A stretch of DNA of 64,000 bases from Agrocybe praecox (lineage: Eukaryota; Basidiomycota; Agaricomycetes; Agaricales; Agrocybaceae): the NCBI GenBank assembly GCA_964017145.1, contig OZ024840.1:3596001-3660000 (forward strand), in the 5' to 3' direction. Numbering within the stretch: position 1 is the first letter of the stretch; every line of letters starts with the position of its first letter. The position numbers and the translations under genes were made by a program. The notes beneath the pieces are model-generated. The model made no database searches. It was not told the DNA's origin and was given only the letters and a program-made list of their open reading frames with translations. Shown here in pieces: positions 20,601-30,665 of the stretch.

Positions 20601-22201
20601 GATTCGGCTCATGAAGCAGGTGGACATCAGCAGCAGGCTGAAGGTTCACGAAGTGGAAGGAGGTCTACTGGAGGTGGTGCTAGTAGTCATCCTACACCAT
20701 CGGGCGGAATCTTGGCCAACGATTTGAGGAAGAAGTTGCTTAAGACCGCACAAGGAAAATCGTCCTCCAAGAAGGATAATCGAAGAGCCTCGTCTATGGT
20801 TGACTCTCGCGGGGCATCGCCTTCCTCTGGATATAAATCTCCTCGTATATCACGGACAGAGGACGACGCCGTAGATCCGCACGATATATGGATCAAGGAA
20901 GCTGGTACGAAAACTTCTGGAGAAACGTTCGAGAAAGAACGACCGTTCTTTGCGAATACAACATTTTACACATTGATTCGTCTTTTGGAGGTGAGCTTTC
21001 CATTATATTAGATGTTCTCTCGCTATTCTTGTTCCATTTTAATCTGTTCTTTTTCTGAAATAGCTGGTCTATTCCCGTCTGTTAATGTGCTATGAGATTG
21101 GTGCCAAATATGCTGCTCAGAAGCATGCGCCACTTCTTGCCAATAAGGTTGCCGTTGAATTGGGACTTGATGACCCAAATGGCCCCGCGTCGGTTTTGGC
21201 ACAGACAATGGAACATCTAGGGAACCCTGCTGCCGAAGATACGAATATCGTTTATATGTATCTGTTAACAGCATGCGAGAAGTTGTTTGACAACGAACTG
21301 GACCAGGGAACGTTTGAAGAACATATGCGATGGTTCTTCGGGACGAAGGTAAGCAGATTTACAAGATAAAATGTGAAATCCCAGACTGATGTTCGCTTAT
21401 TGCTTATTATAGGCATATACGCTGTTCACCCTGGATAAGTACATCATTGCCCTGGTGAAACAGGTTAGTGTTAGACAGTTCGGCGCCCTTCTGGAGTTCG
21501 AAAAATATAGACGAATATCTGATGGTAAAACATTTCACAGGTTCAGACGATCCTGGCAGATAACAAGTGTCAAGAGCTCTGGTCGCTACTCAAGAGTGCG
21601 CAGAACTCCAAGAATATCACGACACAGGATATTATAAGATATCGAAGAGAGGCAGAGCGGCATGTAGGCCAGGACGACCAGTCATATCGACTTCAATGGG
21701 TATGTCTATCTTTGCTAACGGCATATAATTATTGGCGTTGGAAACTGATATTTTTGGGTTTGAAATTTCACAAGGTACGGGAATCAAAGAGCATACGTAT
21801 TTCACTCTGCGGCCAGGACGAGCCTAGTGTCCAGACCGACGGGTCATCTCTCGCCCGCTGGCGCGAATATGTGGATACGTATGTTATGACCCATCCTACG
21901 GAATGGCTGCCAGAGGCACGGAAAACGTCGAGCCCAGTATTCCTTCGCAGGTAGGCTATTTTGTATGGGGCTTTTATCGGTTAATCTAACCATGTGTATA
22001 AATAGAAGTGTGCGTGTGGCGGAGGAAGGCACAGCCCCGTCGACAGAGGGACGCATGAGGGTTCGAGTTAGTGTTCCAGCGTACAAGCTACTGTACGAGC
22101 AGGGAAGCGAGGAGGTGCTAATTCACAGATGGGACAAGGAGATGGTTCAGCGCGCTAGAACACGGGAGGAGGAGCGACGGAAGTCGCAGTGGCTATTATA
22201 A
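17694..22201 (+). CDS. SIN3: SIN3 transcriptional co-repressor scaffold
   Basis: 1,307 aa. Exons: 17694-18139, 18195-18792, 18864-19124, 19184-19687, 19743-20990, 21064-21348, 21413-21463, 21541-21699, 21775-21950, 22006-22201. Sin3 holds the Rpd3-type histone deacetylase complex together and docks repressors through its paired amphipathic helices. PAH1 is near residues 110-180 ([20 protein letters not shown]). PAH2 is near 307-375 ([20 protein letters not shown]). PAH3 is near 500-570 ([20 protein letters not shown]). The HDAC-interaction region starts near 604 with [20 protein letters not shown] and [19 protein letters not shown], which are almost invariant across Sin3 proteins. The C-terminal Sin3a_C region ([17 protein letters not shown]) follows. 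A Gly/Ser-rich insert lies around residue 900. The ATG at 17694 is the first in frame. Confidence 0.95.
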
Positions 22202-22561
22202 TAATACGATTCATCTAATAATGTACAGGGGTGATTGCAACGAGGATTGTTCGGAGATTGTTTATAATTATCAATTTCTTTGTTTACATTCGTTTGTCAT
22301 CAGACTCCTGGGAGAATCCTGGAGAATCTTGGATTGCTTGTGACTGTTCGCACTCATATCGTCCCCTTCTCCACAACCTTGGCCCTCTCTCCGTCCCCTA
22401 CGCTTGTTCTCTTTCCCCAGTCCTCATCCCCTCCTTTTTCCTTAAATTTAACTCAGAGCTTTGCATCCTGCCTTCTGTGTTGGCTTGCAACCGAACACGG
22501 CAGGGGTCGTGGTGCAAGACTTGCTTGGCACAAAGAAAAAGCCTAAGCCTATTGTACCAGG
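22202..22561. other. Intergenic region with CT-rich promoter tract
   Basis: 360 bp. Around 22360-22460 the plus strand is strongly C/T-rich, as upstream of many fungal transcription start sites. No gene is seen. Confidence 0.5.
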
Positions 22562-24542
22562 ATGGCCAAGCCATTATCAGTCGCGTCCTCAGACTGTCCT
22601 GGCACTTCTAAATCTATATCGAATTCATCGCAAGCGGCAGCGCTGCCTGCTCATCGACCTTCACAACTTCGCTATCGAAATTTTAAACACTCGGGGTCAC
22701 GACCAACACCTTCATCGGGTCTTTTGATTCTTCTTGCCTCCTTAGCGTCCTCTGCGTCCATAGCCAACGGTAGTCCAACACCTCTTTCTTTTTTATGTCC
22801 TTCTGTGGGCTCTGAAGACATTATCGACCTACCGCCTGTCAGAAGAGCTTCCTCGTCATCACCATCACCATCGCAGGACATCGTGTCCAAAGCGACCGAA
22901 CTGCCGTCGGTAGTTGCACCTAGACATGTACCAGACAGGTTTTCGCAAGGCCCTGACGGGGTTTGGAGGAGAGTAGGCTCGTATACGCTGTATGGCTCGA
23001 CAGTGTCTGCCTGTGTCGGGGTTAGTCAGATCGTTTCACTTTTGGTAACGTTCGACTCATTTTTTCCGCTTATAGCAAACGTGTCGCACTCCTACCAACG
23101 CTGTCTCCAACGTGGACGTGGACGATCAGATCCAAGTTGGCGCTAATCAATCAATCGCAAACGACACTGATAGTGCGACCACTTCGTATGACTTCAAAGA
23201 CTCGTTACCACCTGGATGGAAACCGAACCCGAAACCTTACGCAAACAGAACACCTCTTATTCTTGCAATGTCACTTGTTCTGGCATGCCTTATCTGTTTC
23301 TTTATCTTTGGATGTCTATTTTGGAGACGGAACATGAAGAAGTACTACAAAGGTCATGACATCGAAGCTAAAACCCGGAAAAAACGGCGTGCGAATAGTG
23401 AAGAGGCTGTTCGGGAGTTAGCGACGGAGAAAGAAGTCAAGGCAAAGCAAAAATTATGGGCTAGGGCAACAGCACGGTGGAAAGCGAACGCCAGGTACTC
23501 CATCCGCCAACGAAGAGGAAAACGACCCTCAATTCGCTCCTCCCACCCAAATCAATCATCTTACTCTGTCGACGGTTCGCAAGGTCACCTACATTTCACC
23601 ATCTCCAGGACGTCATCTCGAACGGCATCCACCGTCTCTATACCTGACCAACTCCACGAAGATACTTTGCAAAACGTTTCACAATCTCCATCTTTGGCAG
23701 TGATCACGATTACTTCTACTCCTCCTTCTCCACAATTAGTCGTTCCCGCCTTGCCCCCCGCCTATCAGCATCAAGGTCAAATTCCTCCCATTATTATTTC
23801 TGCGGATGACACGTCGAGTGAAGAATATTCCGAATCCCCTGATTCCGGTCGCGCACGGAGGCCATCACATTCTTCAACTTATACTACGTCCGCGATCACA
23901 AACGGCGGCCAGAATGAAGATCTGTCTTCCCGTGGTCCTTTACATGCTGCACATTTAGCTACAGACGACAAGTCACTTCTAGCCCACCTTGCAAACCTTG
24001 CAAGCTCTCCTCCCGAAGATCGGACCTCACATTCTGCTGAAATGTCTCTCGCTGCCGTTTCGGCCCCCGTTTGGGTTGATGAAGAAATTGGCTCTATCCC
24101 GTCTCAGTTGATTCCCGCTTCCTCCTCTCAACCCTCATGCTCTCCTTCTGCGATGTTCCCTCCTCCCCCGTCTAAAGACAGGCTGGCTGCATCTGAGTTC
24201 TACCATTACCCTTTCACTTTCGATGAAATGGAATCGCTCGAAGCGGATTCTGAACCTTCGGCACCTCCGTTCGAAGAAAACACTCTTCCACAAAACTCAG
24301 ATCTTCTGCTTCCTTCAGCACCTCCGCTGTTGGACGCTGATGATTATAGCTCTCAGCAGCCCGGTGCACCAGAACTGGACCCTGAGGAACCGTTAGAGGA
24401 AAATCTCATTGGTCAAGACCATGACCGGATGGATTTGCCGCAAGGGCCAGCCATTTCATCCTATCCTCCTTCAAGTCTTCCTTCTGAATCCGTTTCCAAT
24501 CCAACCACTGACACAATAGCTTTGCCTGGATATAGGCCATAG
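22562..24542 (+). CDS. Single-pass membrane protein with PPxY and PSAPP motifs (trafficking-adaptor-like)
   Basis: 641 aa. Exons: 22562-23020 and 23076-24542 (phase-0 intron). Residues 52-67 are hydrophobic (SGLLILLASLASSASIANG, a possible signal anchor). The main transmembrane helix is at about 212-234 (LILAMSLVLACLICFFIFGC), followed by WRRNMKKYYKG and a basic, helical, cytosolic segment rich in Lys/Arg/Ala. The rest is Ser/Pro-rich. It carries LPPAYQ near residue 380 (PPxY, a Nedd4/Rsp5 WW-domain ligand), PSAPP twice near 547 and 566 (PS/TAP type, an ESCRT-I ligand), and ends LPGYRP. The motif set resembles Rcr/Ssh4-type ubiquitin-ligase adaptors, but no ligand-binding domain is recognised. 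The function is inferred from motifs only. Confidence 0.75.
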
Positions 24543-24976
24543 CCTTTTGATTATTTGTTTTTCTTCTTTTCTTCCTTCTTGGGTTTTCTGTTTTGTGTTA
24601 TCGCTCAAAGACCAACTGGCAAATCATCTGTACACTTTAGTATATTAATCTGCATACCTGAATTGAGTATATACACCTTGCGAACTATTCAAATACCAGT
24701 GTGTTTTTTTTGTTGTGTACCACGTAGCTGTTGCGCAAGTCGAAAAATGTATCCAAATCCTAATGCTATCGTTCGCTTCCTCCGTCGAAGGTCCAGACTG
24801 TGTTTGAAGACTCGGACCGGATCCGAAGGTTGCTGTACACAGCGTCGGGGACGGCCGAGATCATAGATGCCCTAAAATCACGTGGGATTTTTTTTCTAAA
24901 CGCGATCGAGGAAATCAATTTCGTGCATTGGAATAATACTTCAGTACTACTCAACCGTACATCCTAATCGACAACC
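24543..24976. other. Intergenic region upstream of SYO1
   Basis: 434 bp with a T-rich 3' end of the preceding gene. A CACGTG hexamer at 24879-24884 is the only recognisable element. Confidence 0.5.
24879..24884. promoter_or_regulatory. CACGTG E-box upstream of SYO1
   Basis: AATCACGTGGG lies 93 bp before the ATG. CACGTG is the core site of Cbf1/Pho4/USF-type bHLH factors. Use in this gene is inference. Confidence 0.35.
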
Positions 24977-27532
24977 ATGGGCAAGTCACAAAAAAAGAAG
25001 ATTATGCGCAGGCATAATCCTATGCGTGTCCCCGACTCACACCTGCCAAAAGGACTTGCATCTGCATCGAAGTCCTCCTCCAAGTCAAATGAAATCTTGC
25101 CTATCATACAGAAGGTATGTTGCAGGCTTCTTATGGACCGATCTATTGGAGGATTTAAAGCTTATGTTATTATGTTAGATGGAAAGCCCTGATGTATCTG
25201 AGAGGAAATGGGCCTGTGTTGCTGTTTCGAATATCATCCAAAATGACCCATCGACAAGACGATTGCTGCAAGGCAAGAACATTGTGGGAGCTTTAATCAC
25301 TAGGTTGACGGATAGCGAGGAGGAGGTCGTTGTTGAAGCTGTTGGTGCACTGAGGTGTGTATCCTTGTATCCTTGCGGTCGTCATTTACACCTTTTTTGA
25401 TGGATGCCTCAGAAATCTGTGCATTGATGGAGGTTATGATATTTGTGCTGAAATGTACAATAAGAATATTTTAGCTCCTTTGAAGACATTTATTCCCAAG
25501 GTGAGTCTATGTCAAATTAAAATTTGGCTTCCAGTTTCTGAAACTCGGTACAAGATCTCCACCACACTCTCCCAATACCTCGCCGATCCAAAAGTTGCTC
25601 CCGAAAACGCAAGGAGAATCGTATACGATTTTGCGGATAATGTCATAACGACTCTTTGGTGTCTTTCGTGAGTTGATTTACTTCCTTGAAGAAGTTTTTC
25701 TTACATCCGTAGAGAGACTTCAAATAAGGCATTGAATGCCATCAATGAGATTCACCTCGCACCATTTTTAATGTCCTTCCTCGCAGCTAGTGATAAACTT
25801 CCTTTGTCACCCGTTACTGCAGCAGGTTCGTTGGATAACTTACTTCAGCTTTCATTGAATCTCAACGTGTAGTCCTGACGTTTTTATTTTTATTTAGCTC
25901 AGTGTTTATATGTCTTAACAGATGACAACTATCCTGTCATATCCGAAGTCAGGTCAGATGGGACGTACATTTCATGTCTATTATCATTAGCTCGCCGCGA
26001 GTCTGTCGACGCTACTGTGGCGAATAATGATCCTAAATCTGTTGCTCTAGCGGTTCTAGCGGCTGGTGTGTTGCTTGTTATTTAAAGTTTTTTGGTGTTG
26101 AATAATGACTTTATTTCTAACAGGAACTTTACGAAACATCTTGCCTATACCACCTCCGTCTTTTGCATCGCAATTGGATGTCGACAAAGAAGTCGTTCTT
26201 CCACTTCTCCTCCCCGTAATCTCCTCTATCTCCCTTCCTGAAGTATCACAAGCCGTTCAGCAACTTGTAGCGAGGCAATCTTCTGAGCCTCAGATGGAGA
26301 ACCTCTCGTTGAACCATACCCCTAAACATGACCACAAAACTACAATCGAAGTTGAACTCGAACAGTTGGAATCGAAGCTACGGACCGTGCAACTTGCTTT
26401 GGAAATCTTGACGGGAACTTGTGCTACCTTACCGGATCCCGAACCTGATATGCCTGCCAATCAGGAAGATGTAGAAGAGGAAGGCAAGTGTACGAGATTA
26501 AAGAAAGTTATCACATGAATTAACAATCAATTGCATCGATTTCTAGACCTCGACATCGACGCGGAAGATGCTGTTGACGTCGACATGAACGAAGATCAAG
26601 ATGAAGTTTCTGCAGAAACTAAGTCAAGCCCCTCATTCTTAACGAGCTTGGTGGCCCCAGTACTTGCCCTCGTACAACCAACAGCTCTTTCCTTCCCTCC
26701 ACTGGCTGCGCCGTCTATACACCCCCCGACTACATCGGCATTAAGCGCCGTTCATATTAGTGCTCTTGAATGTCTAAACAATGTCTTTCTGTCTCTTACA
26801 GTCACTCCAAATCCGGCTGTATCTTCTGATGTTAACAGCGGTTTAACTGTGTGGAATGGAATTTGGACCGCTTTGAGCCTTGTGGGAACCCAAACTGGAT
26901 TGGGTCAAGAACGCAGACAAGATATGTGGGACATTGCTGTTGGTGTTCTATGGGGAGTTGGCCGTGTCTGGAAGGGATCCCTTGCACGTTTTTTCTTTTC
27001 AAGAAATTTACCCTTTGTCTTATTGTCTGCTGTACAGGTTCCCAATGACGAACAAATAAACGTCTTGATCCAACTTTCTGGTGCTACGTCAGACAATAGG
27101 TTAAAAGTGAAATGCATCGGTACATTAGAATGCATTGCCCAGACACCTTCGGCTGTCGAGGCCAATAAGGTGTGTTCTAGAACCAACGGTTGTTTAGAGA
27201 TGGAAGCTAACTTCATTGTCTAGGTTATCGCCGACTACCTGCTCTCAGTTTTGCCTACCACGGGCCAGCCATCCTCGTTTGATGCAGAATCTGTGATACA
27301 AGCCACTTCGGCGCTTATCGATATCTATTCCGACGAGACATTACCGTACGATATCAATTTCCGACAGGGCAACTACCTTGGGAAACTCAAGGCCAGCGTG
27401 GATAGTATTAAAACTTTAGTCAAGACGATTGATAGGCGGAAAGAAGGTGGGAAGGAGTTGAGGCGAAGAGGAGACGAAGTTCGTGAAAATTTGGTCGATT
27501 TCATTCAGTACCGCAAAGACCTCGGGCTCTGA
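24977..27532 (+). CDS. SYO1: Symportin SYO1/HEATR3-like ribosomal-protein import adaptor
   Basis: 695 aa. Exons: 24977-25114, 25179-25354, 25413-25500, 25555-25667, 25713-25825, 25898-26065, 26124-26483, 26547-27169, 27224-27532. Syo1 co-imports Rpl5 and Rpl11 with the 5S RNP pathway. It opens with a basic N-terminus (MGKSQKKKIMRRHNP) as in the family, then ARM/HEAT repeats (ERKWACVAVSNIIQND, NIVGALITRLTDSEEEVVVE, AVGALRNLCIDGGYDICAEM). An acidic loop follows (DIDAEDAVDVDMNEDQDE), then further helical repeats (VPNDEQINVLIQLSGATSDN) and a conserved end. The intron at 26484-26546 appears to start GC (G|GCAAGT). An alternative GT donor at 26490 keeps the frame and adds two codons. A possible extra in-frame intron near 27000 could not be settled. 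Confidence 0.85.
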
Positions 27533-27877
27533 TTTGTATCTGTTCATATATTATCATCTTGTTGTTCAAAAATGGAGTGCCCAAACGTATTCACAGTCGT
27601 GAATCCGAAGCGACCTTTCTCTTCGTCACATTAGGAAAGATGACACACACAGCTGATTGAGAAATCACCCACCCATGATGATTTTGATAAAACCTATATT
27701 ACACTGATCATCGCCAGTCACTAGTTCACTAGTAGCCACGCGGATCACGGTGGATGAGAAACTTCTGAACAGTATCAATACCCCCGAAAAGGTGACGGTC
27801 TTCCTATTTCGATTTTTCCGACATTACGAAAACGCCGGTTCGTCTAGTTCATCCACGACCACCTAGTTATCTGTCTT
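27533..27877. other. Intergenic region upstream of the RidA-like gene
   Basis: 345 bp without open frames of note. No recognised element. Confidence 0.5.
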
Positions 27878-28460
27878 ATGTCTTCAACGCCTGACAAAAC
27901 ATTCGTGTATACCCCCCAAGCTGTTCCGCCATTGCCTGTGTTCTGTTTGTAGATGTCCCTTATCGATTACTACAAGCCGTTTGATTGTGTTCCCCCCTTT
28001 TTTTATTCAGCACAGGCAGTGGTATCTAATGGTCGAGTATATGTGTCAGGAAATATTGGATGCGATAAGAACTTGAAAGTGGTGGAAGGCGGTGTACAAG
28101 CACAAACCGTACGTTATTTAGGTCAATCATGGCTTTCTTTACACATCTGAAGTCCCGATATTAGCGCGCTGCATTAGAGAATATAAGCATCGTCCTCCAA
28201 GCAGCGGGGTCAAACTTGGACCAGATTGTCAAAGTTAACATTTATCTCGCTAATATGCGCCGCGATTTCCAGCTCATGAACGAAATTTACGTGCAAGTAA
28301 GTTTCCTGGAAGGTTTATATTTGTCCAGGATGCTGATAAAAGTACATAGTTTTTTGACAAAGATAAAATGCCAGCGCGGACGTGTGTGGGCGTGGCGTGC
28401 TTGCCAATGGATGCGGATGTAGAGATCGAGTGTATTGCAGAAATATCCGGTTCCAAATGA
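27878..28460 (+). CDS. RidA/YjgF/UK114-family imine deaminase
   Basis: 135 aa, the usual family size. Exons: 27878-27944, 28011-28108, 28165-28296, 28350-28460. RidA enzymes hydrolyse reactive 2-aminoacrylate and related enamines released by PLP enzymes. The spliced protein shows PPLPVFSQAVVSNGRVYVSG, then NIGCDKNLKVVEGGVQAQT, RAALENISIVLQAAGSNLDQ, IVKVNIYLANMRRDF, FFDKDKMPARTCVGVACLPM and the closing DVEIECIAEI. These are the family signatures, including the substrate-binding Arg in PAR(T)C. The start at 27878 is favoured over the downstream ATG at 27953 because only it restores the conserved PPLP..SQAV segment. Confidence 0.92.
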
Positions 28461-28543
28461 AGTAAATAGCATGTCAAATCTGAACTCAATCTGAACTTCT
28501 TCAAGGCTGCTGTTCATCGAGGATTCCAAAATCCTGACCAACA

Positions 28544-30046
28544 TCAAGAATATGAAACTCGGGGTAATAGATACTTTATATAGGAAACACGGACCTTCGT
28601 CTTGTCAAAGCCATTCAACCCAGCAGACACTCTGGTGCCTGCAATAATGCCACTCCAGTCTAGCGTTGGCCAGTGTGCTTTACCTTCCTTGACATCGCGT
28701 TCATGCAAGGCACGCGCAGTCAACAGGTTCTGGTGGGCAACATCGATCCCAGGCATTGGAGAGTTGTAATGAGCCGTCAATCGCCGAATATGGCTAAATG
28801 GCAAGGCTCAGACGAAAAGAAAAACCAGTACAGTTAAAAAGGGATGACGGACGTAGCATCTTTAATCCCTCCATCGATGCTGAACCCATCATTCCCGTCA
28901 AAATTTGCTTGCCTCATTTTTTGGGCATGCGAAAGAATGCTACGAAGGGTGAGATAATTGACGCCATATCATGCTGTAGACTTTACCTTGGAGCGCGAAA
29001 ATATTCTGCGAAACATTCAATGGTGTAATATATAGTAGGGTAGAACAAATGAGCTTACCCTTGATAAGATGTTCTACATGGTGACCGCCAATTCCAGACT
29101 TCTCAGCGAAAGTAAGGGCTTCGGCTAGTACCTCAAGATTACCCAAGATCATGGAATTTCCTATCAACTTAAATGTCAAAGCTACAATAAAAGACAACAT
29201 AAATGATAGTGGTTGAAGGGGGGTAAAGAGGTGGCTTACATTTCTGAACGTCTCCACCTAAATCAATGATCTTCCGACCAACTGCTGGGACGAGTAGGTA
29301 TGCAACTTCCTGTTTCGAACGGTATTCTCCACTCATCACAAGCAAAAGCTGAGATTTCTCTGCTACCAGGGGTGTTCCAATGACCGGACACGTTATTAGG
29401 TGCGAATGGGGAAATTGTGATAATAGATCATCTAGTTCAGCTTGAAGAATGGAGAAGAATAAGAAACGCGAAATATTTATACATGGAGAGATAGCCTACC
29501 GGCCAAAGAAGGATATATCTGCCAAAAGCGTGATTGACACATTGGTAAAAGCGTGAAGAATCATAAGATGGTACAACCTACCGTGCTGGTTTCCACAAAT
29601 ATTTTATTGCGAGTGGGTGGCGATTGCTAACAGAAGGTCGGAACAACGTGATGAATGATATTTGGAATGAGGTTCACCTTCAGTGATGTCTGTATGCGAA
29701 GGTACATGGCTCTGACGATGTCGTCGTTGGCCAGATTTACGACAATCACGTCACACTCTTGAGCTACCTGCTCCGGGTCTTGTGCAATACGTGCTTTGTC
29801 TACACCCACCGTTTCCAAAAGCTTCTCTGCCTTACTGACAGTCCGATTCCAGACCAGTATAGATGGGAACCCATGTTTCCCAATAGGACCTTTGAGTGCC
29901 ATGTTTTGCGCCATCATGTACCCGATGTTTCCTAGACCAATGAATCCCATTTGTACAGGAGGCATCTTCGGGGTTACAGATCTCGAAAACGGATTCGCTT
30001 GTGAACCACTGCCTTCAGAGGTAGAATTTTGGTCGTTGGAAGACAT
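28544..30046 (-). CDS. Beta-hydroxyacid dehydrogenase (3-hydroxyisobutyrate dehydrogenase/GLYR-like)
   Basis: About 370 aa. Exons on the minus strand: 30046-29678, 29626-29582, about 29519-29501, 29440-29240, 29181-29059, 29005-28987, 28939-28853, 28793-28544. The family oxidises or reduces short hydroxyacids with NAD(P). The Rossmann motif is MGFIGLGNIGYMMAQNMA (residues ~32-50). DVIVVNLANDDIVR and KIFVETSTIYPS follow. The substrate-site segment reads CPVIGTPLVAEKSQLLLVMS. The catalytic-Lys helix is SLTFKLIGNSMILGNLEVLA. C-terminal blocks EYFRAPSILSHAQKMRQANF and IDGGIKDATHIRRL are typical of fungal members. The last few residues are uncertain: GFDKTK may read on to 28544 or splice to a short final exon. 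It is convergent with the RidA-like gene. Confidence 0.87.
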
Positions 30047-30665
30047 TGTTGTATCAATACAGGAAAATCCTTCTAGGGAGTGAAAGAAAGAGACGCCCTG
30101 GGTCAGGCAAGTTCGAGACATATAAATCTCAGGTGAGACATAATTTGAATCGCCAACGTAGCGATCATTGCTGGTCCCGATCGCATTGGGTAACACTAGT
30201 CAAAAAACCGAGAAAATCTGCGTGCTCTTCGACGCTTTGCTTTCAATTATAGAACTGGTGTATCGGCGCCTAATTATGTGAATGATGCACCAAAAGTTCC
30301 GTGTTGCGCTTCGCTCAGTTGAGCTATTTATAGAATTAGACCAAGAGGCAAATAAAGTTAGGGGAGCATAGTAGTCTGTTCGCGTATTATCCTGGTTTCT
30401 TCAGTTGGAAGACTTTGCCATGAAAATAGAGGAAGAGCTGTGGAGGTTAGGAAGAAAGGAGTGCCTTTCTGGGTGCCTTGGCAAGTCTCCTTGGAAATAT
30501 AGTGATGCCGGTCATGTGACATACTTCCAAATCGCGACGTCAAGCGTTGAACTCTGCAGATTAATGCAACCTCTCTACCAACTATCCACCAACCCATGCT
30601 AGTGTATCAGGCTCCTTGTTAGCCTGACTACAGCTCAATAGTCTACTCATACATTCAAGGAGAAC
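30047..30665. other. Divergent promoter region, dehydrogenase/Ark-family kinase
   Basis: 619 bp between two divergent starts. Short open frames on both strands have no recognisable motif. No clear TATA or other element is identified. Confidence 0.5.

Noticed and set aside
27953..28010. ATG at 27953 as the RidA start
   Set aside because: It gives MSLIDYYKPFDCVPPFF, which lacks the conserved PPLP..SQAV block. Splicing from 27944 to 28011 restores it.
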